A program made the position numbers and the translations under genes. From Silurus meridionalis (Eukaryota > Chordata > Actinopteri > Siluriformes > Siluridae), in the NCBI RefSeq assembly GCF_014805685.1, contig NC_060885.1, positions 32,515,632-32,579,631 on the forward strand: a stretch of DNA of 64,000 nt, given 5' to 3'. A model generated the notes under the pieces. It was given only the letters and a program-made list of their open reading frames with translations. It searched no databases and was not told the DNA's origin. Each line of letters begins with the position of its first letter. The first letter of the stretch is position 1. Of this stretch, positions 1-35,061 are shown piece after piece.

Positions 1-99
1 ATACGTGCTCCAACTGTATAATATGGAACGATGAATGTAAATATATCAGTATTTTCACACAATGTTAACAAAAAAAATACATGTATGGTGAGAACTAAC

Positions 100-9554
<9,455 letters not shown>

Positions 9555-11784
9555 CTTCAGGTGAAGAAAACGTGCTTGTTAAAACTGCTTAATCAGACTT
9601 CCTGCAATCCGACCATTTAAACTATTCTAATGATTTAGAAATTTGCTCTATTAATGTAATGACAGTAATGAACCGTGAATCGCCTGGACATTGTGTGCTC
9701 TCGTACACATTTAACACTCATGCAACCTTCGAAGAAAAGCACAGGATAGACAGAGACTTGTTACATGCCTGATATTTCTCTTCAGCTTCCCAAGAAAATT
9801 ATTCCTTCACTTCATGCTATTTGTTAAGGACAAACACAGAGGACCATTTTACTAATTGTTTGTTTAGTGTGGAGGAATGTAGTGGTTCTCATAGCAACTT
9901 TCTTTTGTTGCCTTTTTTTAGACTTTCCAATTCATCCCATTAAACTCTTCTGAATAGCGAATCAAATTTGGCAACGCCAGTTGGCTACAGGTTCGTACCA
10001 ACTGCTGGGATGCTGCACAAAGAAACTTTAATGCCATTCAGACATCCTAAGATCCTGTCTAAGGTTTCAAATGATACGTCTTTGCCAGAATTTGCAGTGT
10101 TAGTCTGTTCAAAGACAAATTTGCAATGACAAATCTGGGTTAAATCTCATGATCCACACTATGGATTCTAAATCCTTCTGCTTTGTTACTTAAATGAAAA
10201 TATGCTCAATTTCATCAGCCATACAGCACATTGCAGTAAAGTGGCATTTTCTTGATCCAACCCTATCAATGAGAATGGAATGGAGACAGAATACATGTTC
10301 AGAAGCAGTAAATCAAACACAGAGACGTCATCAGACCATTCTCGATTCTGCTCGGGAAAAGGCCAGAAGGTTGTTTGGCAGCCTGTTAATACCCGAGCCT
10401 CCCACATTTTACAGAGTCTGTCTGTTTCGGAAGTCTAGCCTTTACAAAGGACATTACCGGGAAGAGGAATTTATCAGTTTAGTTGCCATAGCAATGCTCA
10501 GGAGAAAAAGGGTAAAGGGGCATGCAGTTATCAGACCAGATAAAGAAGAGAAACTGTAAGGAATTGTGAAAACTGAAAACAGTGTCATCGTATCATGGAT
10601 CCACCTGGACATGTGTACCATGAATCTACTCCAAGCTTTCTTTCTGAACCCATTGAACGTGTGCACATCCCAGTCAACGCAACAAACTGTACACAAACAG
10701 AATATGAGCACCAAAAAAAAGACTTCAGAAAGAAAACATTAAAGGATTTGCACTATAAAAGCATTTAACAAGGCAAAGCGTGAAAAGATGGAGGTCAGGG
10801 AGTTCGAAGGCCAGAAGAGGAAGCAGTGTTGACAGAAGTAACCTTGGTGACAACCGTCACAGTTTTGTTTTTGTACTTTCTATTTTCTGGCACAAAAGGA
10901 TCTGAGTTTGGAAAGCTCAGTGATGATGAACAGCAGGCTGAATGAACGGACCCTTTACTCTCTGCAGCCACCAGCGTACACAGAGAAGCACTGTGGAAGG
11001 CTGGCGTGTACAATGGGTTGCTGCAGCAGGGAAAAATGTGTGGACTCATAGTGCAGACAAAGTCAGGAACAATACATCAACTGCAAGCAGCGGGAGAAGT
11101 TTGGTAATGACATGCCTCCTCAATTATACCGTGAGATTAGATTCCATTAGATCACTCATCTACGTATGGCTCAACAGTAACTAGACTGAACAAGTATAAG
11201 GATAGAACACTACAGAACTCATCTGGAAAAGAAAAAAGAGAGTTTGCTAGGAGAGAAGTCTGGTTCAAGCTGATAGGAAGTATACATTAACTCTAATAAA
11301 CACTCTTTCCATGCATGGTACGCTGAAAAACATCACAGAATGCACAGAGCAAACCTTGAAGTAGATACTATAAGAAGAGCACATTGGGTTTGACGTCTGT
11401 CAGCCAAGAACAGGCCACCGTGGGGCTAATAATAATAGTAATAGTAGCTGAAATGGTGAGTAAAGGATTGCTTTTGTTTATCCAGTTTTCTGGAACCACA
11501 TGATGGAATAACTGGATAAATTAGGCACACAAGCAACGCTACTAAAGTAAACGGAGGGTGAATGGTATATGCTGTGCTTTTAAGCATGATGTTTTCAGAT
11601 CTAGTTCTTGAACTGAAACATCTGAAAAGAACAAAACGTTGTTTTTATTCTTCTTCAGGGTCTCAGAGACACTTCAGAGTATCTAATCAAGTTAAGGTGG
11701 TAATTTAAAGTTCTAATCTATAATCATTTTTGCAGTAATTTAACTGTAATGCAAGCTCTGAAATGGCTTTTTATGTATTATTCG

Positions 11785-11785
<1 letters not shown>

Positions 11786-11842
<57 letters not shown>
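11786..11842. repeat. (AT)n microsatellite
   Basis: About 57 bp of alternating A and T. Confidence 0.95.
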
Positions 11843-11844
<2 letters not shown>

Positions 11845-11894
11845 TTTTAATTTGTTTATTTGCATACTGCCAGATGCTGTTTAGGGGGACCTGA

Positions 11895-12045
11895 TACTCA
11901 TTCTGTTATCTTCCGCGACTGCTTAATCCTGATTAGGGTCACGGTGGATCTGGAACCTATCCTGGAAACACTGAGGACAAGGCAGAAATACATCCAGGAC
12001 AGGAAGTCAGTCTGTCACAGAGTGTTGCACGTGCAAACACACACT
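11895..12045 (+). mobile_element. Interspersed fish repeat (TTAATCCTG...GGGTCACGGTGGATC type)
   Basis: The phrases CTGCTTAATCCTGATTAGGG, TCACGGTGGATCTGGAACC and CAGTCTGTCACAGAG follow the order of a very common fish interspersed repeat. I recall that repeat as the TTAATCCTGGTCAGGGTCACGG type. Its class is not settled from this fragment. Confidence 0.55.
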
Positions 12046-12903
12046 TCTTAAATTGACTTGACACACAGGCAGAAAGAGGACAGTTATAGGAGGTTAGACG
12101 AAATAAATGGACATATAAACCCCAGACACCAGGTCAATCAATCCTCAGTGTTTGTGGTTTGATTTCTAGAAATTTTCCATTCACTCGACTGACACAATAA
12201 ACATGAACATGAACATAACACAGAAGTGAGAGAGGGTAGAGTGAAAACTCACACCTGGGACACTGTTCATCTCATATGCTTAAAGGCGGTGATTATAAAA
12301 GCATTAAAACTTGCTTCTGAACAACTTACAGACTGATCTTACTGACTGACTGCCTTTTTTGACCATATTCTTATATTATTTGATAGAAAACGGTAAAAAA
12401 CAACAATGGATTTGTGCTACGAGACAAATGGAGAAAACTGTTTTCATCACACTCAATTACATGAAAATGACTCTGGTGTGGATTATAAAAATGTATGCTT
12501 TAAAAAAGGTTTTCACGCAGAACTCCACATACCTTTCCCATGCCTTCAGAATACAGATAGGAATCCAGAATAGATGGAAAAGAGCTATTGTGATATATAT
12601 CCTCAGTCTTCAGAGTCATCCTGTGGATGTCAGCGAATAAAAAGTGCTGTAAATGTAAAATGCTTTTATCTCAACATCACGTCATCACGAAAAAATCATT
12701 CTCCATCAAAAGAAAGTGGATGCTTCATTATATACCTTATAATACACCCAAATTTCAAACAATACACGGTAATAAAATGTAATAAATATATAGGACACTG
12801 TTTGAATGCATAGGAATGGGTTGATATATAATATATAATATATAATCATACCTTTGTCTCTGTGATGGAAAAGCCTGAACTTGCTGCTAAGTTTCACCGT
12901 AAC

Positions 12904-12905
<2 letters not shown>

Positions 12906-12951
<46 letters not shown>
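12906..12951 (+). repeat. (GT)n microsatellite
   Basis: A pure GT run of about 46 bp. Confidence 0.95.
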
Positions 12952-12953
<2 letters not shown>

Positions 12954-13631
12954 AGAACGTGTTGCTATAGAGAGGCCCATCACAAATGGAAGGCTTTGTA
13001 AGTCAAACCCACAAAAAACTAATTTTGAATTCACTGTTCGTTATTAATCCTCTATGGTACTAGCACTGGTTTCAGCTTGAAGCTCGAGTGCAGCTGTGTT
13101 TTTCGTTCATAAAAAAAGGACAACATTTCGTCAACTTGTTTGTAATGTATTGCAAAACTCCAGAATAAAAAGTCAAAATCAATAGACAAGGTAACAGTGG
13201 GAACATTGAAATGTTATTCATGATATAAACCAGCGATGTCTGAATGACAACAAACAAATACAAAGTCTTAATATCGGAGATATATATTAATAAATAATAA
13301 TAAAATAAATGAATGATCAATACATTCATTAGAGATAAGACATTGCTTATTAAGCAGCAGGAATGAGACTAATCATCAGAAGAAATGGCACTTAATTATC
13401 ATCATTAATCAATGTCATACCTTGTATACATACAATGTAATATAATACTAATAATAACAATAATAATAAAGCTGTTGTGAGATCTTTTTGAAGATGCACT
13501 CAAGATTCTAATATATTGTGCATGTCAATTTCCCTTATAACATTAATAAAAACTAACGAAAAACATTGAAAAATCTAATTTTCTGGTGGACAGTTTGACC
13601 TTAAAATGTGAATAGAATGCTTCCTTGATTA

Positions 13632-13648
13632 GATAGATAGATAGATAA

Positions 13649-13697
<49 letters not shown>

Positions 13698-13704
13698 TAG
13701 ATAT
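13632..13704 (+). repeat. (GATA)n(GACA)9(GATA)n array
   Basis: GATA units, nine GACA units and then GATA again on the plus strand. It has the same composite layout as the arrays at 8563 and 62469 but in the opposite orientation, and it is shorter. Confidence 0.9.
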
Positions 13705-14316
13705 TTGCTGATTATTCGTGCTCACTGTTCCAGGAATTTGTAGCTACTTGGAATGATTGAAATGAACAGAACGTTTATGAGCTTTTTTCTGCAATTCATG
13801 TCGAACAACCAGAAACATGAGCTCTGGAATTGCTGTAATAACAGGCTTGGTGATCAGAAGGGAACAAACACAATAGAAATGTTCTTTCTCGCCCAGTCTC
13901 TGAGAAAGCACATAGGATGGCATGCTATTGTTTTACGCGTGTTCATGGTAGTTAATGCTGATGAAGAATTTCTTTAAAAGAAAAAAAAAAAAAAAAACCG
14001 GGCAGCCTGGAAAATTTCCAAAGGGAACAATAAAAAAAGGTTTCGAATGAACTCAATGTCAAAGTACAACTGTTACAAATGAATAAATACTGTAATACTT
14101 ATTACATTGAAATGACAAGACTGTAAAATGTAGATGTCTGGTATTCAGTGAAGACCACTGGTATATAGCAATGCATGAAGTCCAGAACTTGTATCGTGAC
14201 ATAATGGTTCTCAATGCTTAACTCGAACTACACCATTGAACCTTAAATTGAAAAATAAAAGTGCTGATCATTCAAATAAACAAATCAATGTAGATACAGA
14301 ACTGGATATAATACAC

Positions 14317-14322
14317 TTTATT
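14317..14322 (-). terminator. Candidate polyadenylation signal of PRR18
   Basis: The minus strand reads AATAAA about 590 nt beyond the PRR18 stop codon, after a CA/TG array that would lie in the 3' UTR. It is a sequence match only. Confidence 0.35.
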
Positions 14323-14419
14323 TCATGAAAACCATAAAAACGACAAAGATCTAGTCTAGATCACAAACAGCAGAAGGTTTTAAAATAAATACTGTACAAA
14401 GCTGGTTTTTGCCAAACCC

Positions 14420-14423
<4 letters not shown>

Positions 14424-14477
<54 letters not shown>
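14424..14477. repeat. (CA)n microsatellite, probable PRR18 3' UTR
   Basis: About 54 bp of CA, roughly 440 bp downstream of the PRR18 stop on its transcript strand, where it reads as UG repeats. Confidence 0.9.
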
Positions 14478-14480
<3 letters not shown>

Positions 14481-14913
14481 AATTTTGCATTGTAAAGTTA
14501 GTCACATTGCCTTTGATTTCTGGCACAAAGGAAACCGTCGCGCCAGAAGAAAGAAGCCTCTGTCTTGGGTTGCGTCCCAACCCGCAACACATCCGCACCA
14601 CAGGCCTGTCCATGTGAAGGACACCTGTGGCTTTGACTATGCATAGTGAGCGCAGAGACCCAGGCTTCATTGGAGGACATTCGTTTTATCCGAGTTAAAT
14701 TGAATGGCGCTACATTTAGACGCAACCTGAGTGGGGAAAAAGGGGGGCCGAAGCCCCGCATGCGCGCATCGCTGTCCGTGTGAAAGAAAACTAGAAAGTC
14801 ACCGGAGAGACAAAAACGCAAAGCGCCATATCAACAGGCTACAGCAAAAGGGGGGATTTTGGAGGATTCATTCCTGCGTGGGGGTTTTATTTTCCCCTTC
14901 ACAGTGGCTTCCA

Positions 14914-15744
14914 TCAGCAGCTCTTGAGGTGCGGGAGCGCGGAGAGTTTGTCCACTTTGCTGAAGGCGGCTGCGCTCTCGACGCCTTTCAGCCACTCTTT
15001 GCATTTACGCATCACCGTCTCGTCCACGTCACCGTCCTCCTCCTCGTACTCGACGTCGTCGTACTTGTGCTGGTCGTTGAGCAGGGAGATCTTCACAATC
15101 GCGCTTATGTCGTTCGAGCTGTCCGCTTTGGCCACAAGGCCCGTGCTCTTCAGTGCGCCCTGCGTTCTTTTGGACGCCACGGCGGCGCGTCGGTGTTTGG
15201 CGTCAGTCGAGCCGCAGCACTTCTGTTGCTTAGCCAGCATTTGTTTTTCGAGGTTTCGCTTCTGAATGACCAGAATGGCCTCGGGGGTGAGGCTGAGCGA
15301 GAACTGCACCTCCTGCTCGAGCTCCTCCTTGGCGTATCCGGCGCGTCTGGCCGCCGATTCCCCGGAGCTGGAGCGCGTCACGCTCTCGCACGAACCATCC
15401 AGTGGCTTGCTCGCGTTCAGCCACGAGTTTTTCAAGTCCATGACGTCCAGGTTCGGGATCGAACAGTCTGTAGGAAATTTACTGGAATGCTGTTGCTCCT
15501 GCTGATGTTGTTGTTGATGATGATGGTGGTGGTGCTGCTGTTGCGGTTTGCGTCCCAGCTGTCTCAGATTGGCGCTAGGCCACGACGTGGACAGTTTGTC
15601 CTTCTCCGGTTCCTTCTCCTCGCGAGGTTTAGGATTGAGCAAAGACTGCGGAGGGACAAGGCTCGTCACGGGTTTCTTCTTCCTGAACAGGTCTTTTCCC
15701 GGTGATGAAATCCGCGAATGAAGGTTTATGGGGGGGAAAGGCAT
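14914..15744 (-). CDS. PRR18: PRR18, proline-rich protein 18 (single exon, complete)
   Basis: An uninterrupted 276-codon frame in a GC-rich island, about the size of the human protein (roughly 295 aa). The start MPFPP matches the family start. Three conserved blocks follow in family order: LSTSWPSANL (51-60; human has a closely similar SSSWPSATL), SLTPEAILVIQKRNLEKQ (about 151-168), and ISLLNDQHKYDDVEYEEE (about 219-236), then a conserved RKCKEWLKGVESAAA near 246-260. Between them lies a fish-specific tract of Q and six H (68-86). Proline richness is low compared with mammals. No signal peptide, membrane span or catalytic motif is seen. The molecular function of the family is not established; in mammals it is mainly expressed in brain. 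It sits downstream of SFT2D1 on the same strand, as in human. The long open frame on the opposite strand (14731-15705) is a by-product of GC-rich codon use. Confidence 0.95.
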   Translation of the reverse strand: MPFPPINLHSRISSPGKDLFRKKKPVTSLVPPQSLLNPKPREEKEPEKDKLSTSWPSANLRQLGRKPQQQHHHHHHQQQHQQEQQHSSKFPTDCSIPNLDVMDLKNSWLNASKPLDGSCESVTRSSSGESAARRAGYAKEELEQEVQFSLSLTPEAILVIQKRNLEKQMLAKQQKCCGSTDAKHRRAAVASKRTQGALKSTGLVAKADSSNDISAIVKISLLNDQHKYDDVEYEEEDGDVDETVMRKCKEWLKGVESAAAFSKVDKLSALPHLKSC

Positions 15745-15902
15745 CGTATTACCTGCGTTAAGGCGTTAAAATTCGTGAAGAAATCAAAACCGTGGCGTTC
15801 AGATTATGACCAAGCAGGAGCCGTCCATGCGCTGTATCCGCTCACACGCGCCGCGTCCACCGGTTTGCGCTTCGCTGCCGGGGAAATGAGGTTTCCTCGG
15901 GC

Positions 15903-15908
15903 TTTATA
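15903..15908 (-). promoter_or_regulatory. TATA-like box upstream of PRR18
   Basis: On the minus strand TCTATAAAGCCCGAGG lies about 160 nt upstream of the PRR18 ATG, followed by GC-rich leader sequence. AACGCAG|GTAATACG immediately precedes the ATG and could be either a splice acceptor for a 5' UTR exon or plain leader. Confidence 0.4.
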
Positions 15909-15909
15909 G

Positions 15910-17614
15910 ATTTAGGAACAGAAGAGGTGTGGCCACAGACACGTGCCTAGAAGTGGGCGATGAGAATCCATCATTTGGTCAAGATAGATTTTCAGCCTAC
16001 CAAGCATTGAGCACCTTGTGATAATCTGGAGAAAATAGGCTGAATGTTTAAAACACCATTTTTGCGACTTATGAACACAAACTCCAGACTCCAGACTGAA
16101 GGTATGTCCATGAAGCAATTTGCCTCCATCAGTGACCTTGAGTAGACATGCTTCATCCTACACTAATGTAGGCCTATTGATTTAATGCGCTCATCTTTTA
16201 TTGCTTTTCTTCCCTATGGACAGACACAGTCTCCAAGTCCCCAATGCCACCATAAACTAAGTAATAATCAATATGCTTTTATACGCATAGAAATAACACT
16301 TACTGCATACCCATGAGGACTTAATACCGTCCATCCATCCATCCATCCATCCACAAACCACTGTTTATACTCCCTAATCATTATCTCTAGCTGTAAAGGA
16401 CTTTGTCTCGTCAATAAACAACTGCAAATGGCGTTAAAGCCTAAAACGTGTATAAAACATCAGGACAGTCATGAAGATATGGATAGGGTTCCAATGCATG
16501 GAGCTTTTTTTTGGGTTATTCATGAATACTGAATAAAATTTGTCCATCATTTGTTTTTGTGATTAAAATATGTAAATTTCAATATAAATGTCCTAATACA
16601 GTGGTCTTTACCTTTATTTTTGCACCATGAATCATTTGTCATGCACATAACGTTATTATTCATATAATAAGGCTTAATTATTAGTTTATTACATATGTAT
16701 TAACAATGTAACTCGACTCATGATAAATTAAGCTTGCACTCATTCTCTATTATCAAAGGCAGAAGTGGTCATCTTTCAAAATGTGAAAATGGAAATAAAA
16801 TTATTTTTTCCTCTTTTTTTGCAGCCCAGAACAAAATGATAAACGACTCGGTACCGGTCCACGCCGCCGCCTGGTTCTGAACCCCTGTGCTAAAAAATAT
16901 TGATGAGATTGAGAGCAAAAGCAGGTATCAGACTTCTGTGTTGAATAAAACCTACACAAATAAGCAATTGTGTATTGTGTAATTAACAACCTATGTATGC
17001 ATTTTGCACAAAATATGGATAGAAATTGAAATCTCACTAACAGTTGAATGCTGCATCGCATCTTCGTATTACGTTGTGCAGGATGTGCTGGAGGAGGAGG
17101 GTTGCTTAATACGGAGCGCCCGCTACACATTGTCACCTTGGCAACCACAGCTGTGCAGTTTTATCACTTCAGCTTGATCAAACCCGAAAACAGAAACCAT
17201 AGCAAGCAGTGTTGGGTTATTGGGTCACATTCAGACAATATAGTGGAGGGCAATCAAGTCGGATATAAAGATATAAAAAAACAAGCATGAAGCTAATCTC
17301 CTGTGTGTATGGAATAACGGTGCAGAGTGAGCGGAAGCTGATGTAGTGTGCATGAGCATCTGGAATCACATATACATGAGAAATCTACCTCGTTTACATT
17401 CATCTGTGATCTGTACAGTCATGGAAATTTGTTAACCAATGCATCATGGGATCTTTATCATGCTTTCATTTTTACACACACTGCAATTAAACAAACACAC
17501 AGCAGGAAGGAAAGAAGATTTCTGACTAAACCCTTACAGACATTTACCAGAGAAACCAGTATGAAGTAGATGTGAATAGAAAACAAATGACAAACAGGAT
17601 CAATAATATTTGTG
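15910..17614. other. Intergenic stretch between PRR18 and SFT2D1
   Basis: About 1.7 kb, mostly AT-rich. It holds a short CATC microsatellite at 16329-16352 and no supported gene. Confidence 0.5.
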
Positions 17615-17620
17615 TTTATT
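17615..17620 (-). terminator. Candidate polyadenylation signal of SFT2D1
   Basis: The minus strand has AATAAA (TTTATT on plus) about 400 nt past the SFT2D1 stop codon. It is a sequence match only. Confidence 0.35.
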
Positions 17621-18019
17621 ACAAGAAGTGCAGTTTTAGACAGTGTAGTAATGCTTAATGGTTTTTGGTGTGAAAAATACAAATTGCTGCATTTAATGCA
17701 AAAATTTGAATTGGAATAAGTTGAATTTTTGTGCAGCAGTCACTCATTACAACACACATATGTATTCATTTAGGGTTTCTTTCAAATCACAGTTTACAGA
17801 CAGACAAGAAAAATCTTTCATATATGTTAATGAAAATAGTGAATAGTTAAATGTGAAATCCCCCAGGATACATTTCAAAATATAAAATATGCTGGCTTAT
17901 ATTAGGACAAAATGAAATGAAAATCTTTGCAATAAAATATCTTACATATTTACTATGTATAATCTGAGCACAGAATTTGGGTGTTTATAGCCGGACATGG
18001 CTTGTGGAGAGAAACAGCT

Positions 18020-32064
<14,045 letters not shown>

Positions 32065-32096
32065 GTCTCTCCCACTTTCGCTCTGAAATAAGATTC

Positions 32097-32146
32097 TGCC
32101 ACTTCCTCAAACTCCACACATACACAGAAACTACCGGGGCGGGGCG
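32097..32146 (-). promoter_or_regulatory. SFT2D1 core promoter elements (ETS and GC box)
   Basis: On the minus strand a CGCCCCGCCCCGG GC box (plus 32134-32146) and GAGGAAGTGG (ETS core GGAA, plus 32099-32108) lie 35-80 nt upstream of the SFT2D1 ATG. No TATA box is seen. This is the usual arrangement for a housekeeping promoter. Confidence 0.45.
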
Positions 32147-32350
32147 AAGGCCGGATCTCAAATAACACGCCCTATCTAGGGTTTCTGAGTAGAGCTGGAA
32201 ATACAATCTTATGCACCCTTTCTAGTGCACTACACCAATCTATTTAGCGGTTATGGGGCCGTTTGGAGTTCAGCCTTTCTGTATGACTTCCGCCTGGTTT
32301 ATGAGATTCATGCAATCATGAGCATTAAGGATGAAGTACATAGTAATATT

Positions 32351-33362
32351 TTAGGGTTATATAAAGTACCCACTCTTTTAGGGTTATATAAAGTACCCAC
32401 TCTTTTAGGTTTATATAGAGTACTAACTCTTTTAGGGTTATATAAAGTACCCATTTCCATAGGGTTATATAGAGTCCCCACTCCTTTAGGGTTATATAAA
32501 GTACCCATTTCCATAGGGTTATATAAAGTACCCACTCTTTTAGGTTTATATAGAGTACTAACTCTTTTAGGGTTATATAGAGTACCCATTTCCATAGGGT
32601 TATATAGAGTACCCACTCCTTTATGGTTATATAGAGTACCCATTTCCATAGGGTTATATAGAGTACCCATTTCCATAGGGTTATATAGAGTACACACTCC
32701 TTTATGGTTATATAGAGTACCCATTTCCATAGGGTTATATAGAGTACCCACTTTTTTACGGTTATATAGAGTACCCATTTCCATAGGGTTATATAGAGTA
32801 CCCATTTCCATAGGGTTATATAGAGTACCCACTCTTTTAGGTTTATATAGAGTACCCACTTTTTTACGGTTATATAGAGTACCCATTTCCATAGGGTTAT
32901 ATAGAGTCCCCACTCCTTTATGGTTATATAGAGTACCCATTCTCATACGGTTATATAGAGTACCCACTTTATAGGGTTATATAAAGTACCCATTCTCATA
33001 GGGTTATATAGAGTACCCATTCCTTCAGGTTTATAAAAAGTACCCATTCCCATAGGGTTATATAGAGTCCCCACTCCTTTAGGGTTATATAGAGTACCCA
33101 TTCCCTTAGGGTTATATAGAGTACCCATTCCTTTAGGTTTATATAAAGTACCCATTCCCATAGGGTTATATAGAGTACCCATTCCCATAGGGTTATATAG
33201 AGTACCCATTCCTTTAGGTTTATAATATAATATATATAAACCTAAAGGAATGGTACTCTATATAACCCTAAGGCTTAGGGTTATATAGAGTACCCATTCC
33301 TTTAGGTTTATATAAAGTACCCATTCCCTTAGGGTTATATAGAGTACCCATTCCTTTAGGTT
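32351..33362. repeat. 27-bp minisatellite with inverted block
   Basis: About 37 copies of a 27-bp unit built on GGGTTATATAGAGTACCC followed by a variable spacer (ATTTCCATA, ACTCTTTTA, ACTCCTTTA, ATTCCCATA and similar). The unit core is itself an imperfect palindrome. Because 27 is a multiple of three, frames stay open on both strands through most of the array; these are not genes. Near 33237-33311 the unit orientation flips, giving two arms of more than 30 nt around GGC. The array begins about 290 bp upstream of the SFT2D1 start codon. Confidence 0.95.
33237..33311. repeat. Long palindrome inside the minisatellite
   Basis: AAACCTAAAGGAATGGTACT continues as an inverted unit and meets its mirror copy at a three-base centre near 33272. 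The right arm ends AGTACCCATTCCTTTAGG. An AT-only stretch (33223-33236) precedes it. Such a structure can extrude a cruciform. Confidence 0.85.
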
Positions 33363-33521
33363 TAGGATTAAATAGGTACTCTACTTAAAAGCTGAAAAGA
33401 GAATGAAAAGACAAAGCAGTCATTGTTAAAGGAAGTGGTTATGAGGGTGTTGATGATGACTATAAGATAAACCTTTGATGAATCATAGATATCCTGCAGG
33501 TAAAAGCAGCAAAGAAAAGCT

Positions 33522-33670
33522 TTAGTTGTTAAACTGGTCCACAGACAACCCCACGATCTTCACATCTAAAAATGCTTTACAAACAAGCTTTGCTGCTTCC
33601 TCAATACTTTTTGACTTCTCAATAAACTGATGAACAGCTACTGTTGCTTCTCTAAATTCATAATGAGGTC
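33522..33670 (-). pseudogene. Coding-like terminal exon or gene fragment, unidentified
   Basis: A minus-strand frame of 48 codons plus TAA (33522-33524) is preceded by a weak acceptor (AAAAAAACAG). It reads PHYEFREATVAVHQFIEKSK, then SIEEAAKLVCKAFLDVKIVG, and ends LSVDQFNN. The amphipathic helical composition looks like real protein rather than chance, but I cannot assign a family and see no upstream partner exon. It lies between the minisatellite and the 3' end of RPS6KA2. It is not MPC1, which occupies this interval in human. It could be a retrocopy fragment, an alternative 3' exon, or chance. Confidence 0.35.
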
Positions 33671-34888
33671 CTGTTTTTTTGGTATGATGTTTATACACGT
33701 GTGTATACTAATGTGTGTGAAATGTAGTAGTGTGATAATTGAACAAAAGAATCACAAAACTAAACGAGAAAAGGAAAAATCAGTTCACATTTAAAGCCAC
33801 CATTCAATCATTTTACAACTCAGACAGCACATTTTACGATACGATTTATTTAGAAACCGCAGGCATGCAAGCCAATACAAAGGAAAATAACAATATGAAT
33901 CTGATCCACATTCTCAGAAATGTGGCTACTACAATGCACTTTTCCTTGTGCCCAGGGTGGTACCATCACTAATGCAATTTTATACCTTCTTCCTTCTATA
34001 GAATTGGACCTAAAGGACCAGAGATGTACTTTTTTAAAGCTTTTTATAATAAATCATAATTATTAATGATTATTAATGTGAATATGAAACCTTTGTGATT
34101 TAACATCATGTTCAGGGTCAAAGTAAAAATACTTCATACATGCAGTTTTAGAATGCTGGTAAAACATTATACATTTAACACACATCCCTTCCAAAGAAAA
34201 ACAAAAAAACAAGAGTAAGAAATGACTTTTGTTCACACTTCATTTTCAGTGATGTTCATGGTGGTTTAAAAAAAGATCTCTATGTTAACTATCTATATAA
34301 AATCACTGATTTTACTCTTAGGTGTTCATGTATAAGTCTAGATTTCAGCTCAAAATCATGAACACAATCTGATTTGGTTTAAATGAAGGGTTAAGGCTTA
34401 TGACTGAGGTAAACAGGTACTGTATCTGCTTTCAGCACGTTGTATCATAAACAAATATCATATTCAGTACAATGAAATTCATGCTGAAAAAGAAATCGGG
34501 GAAAAAACTTGAGCATTTTTCACACGTAAGATTCGACTAAATGTGCACGCCGAATCTTTCTTTTTTTTCTTTTTATCACATTAAATTCCAGCTTGCCAGA
34601 AATCTATTTTCGAAAACAGTCTGCGTTTATTCCTTCCTTAATGTTAAAAAAAAAAAAATACAAAATACAAAAATGGAGGAATGAAAGATTAGTGCAACAA
34701 CGTGGGGGTACTTATTTACAAGCCTCAGTGTCAAACCGAACCATGTCAAGTGCACTTCGAAAACAAGGAAACGAATGAAACAGAACCAGCAGGCGAAATA
34801 AAAAATTAAATAAATAAATAAATATTTATGATTAAAAAAAAAAAAAAAAAAGATTTCTGACTATATAAAAAAATTGCTTTCTAAATAC

Positions 34889-34979
34889 GTTTATGATAAA
34901 GAAGCAGACAAAAAAGTATTTTAAATTAAATAAATATAAATAAATAAATAAATAAATAAATTTTCCACTAAAAATGTAT

Positions 34980-35061
<82 letters not shown>

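Larger units (their letters stand above)
9555..14316. other. Intergenic or 5' intronic stretch between the coiled-coil gene and PRR18
   Basis: About 4.8 kb, AT-rich, with microsatellites at 11786-11842, 12906-12951 and 13632-13704 and an interspersed repeat at 11895-12045. It may include 5' untranslated exons of the coiled-coil gene. I found no convincing coding exon. The longest open frame (plus, 10194-10559) lacks family resemblance and splice context. Confidence 0.5.

Noticed and set aside
10194..10559. Plus-strand 121-codon open frame
   Set aside because: No recognisable domain, no splice or promoter context, and it overlaps an equally open minus-strand frame.
14731..15705. Long plus-strand open frame (324 codons) opposite PRR18
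   Set aside because: It is antisense to a well-matched PRR18 frame in GC-rich DNA. Its leucine/valine-rich translation has no domain, and it is explained by codon bias on the other strand.
32225..33209. Open frames of 88-249 codons on both strands of the minisatellite
   Set aside because: The 27-bp period is a multiple of three, so any frame without a stop in one unit stays open. The peptides are mere repeats.
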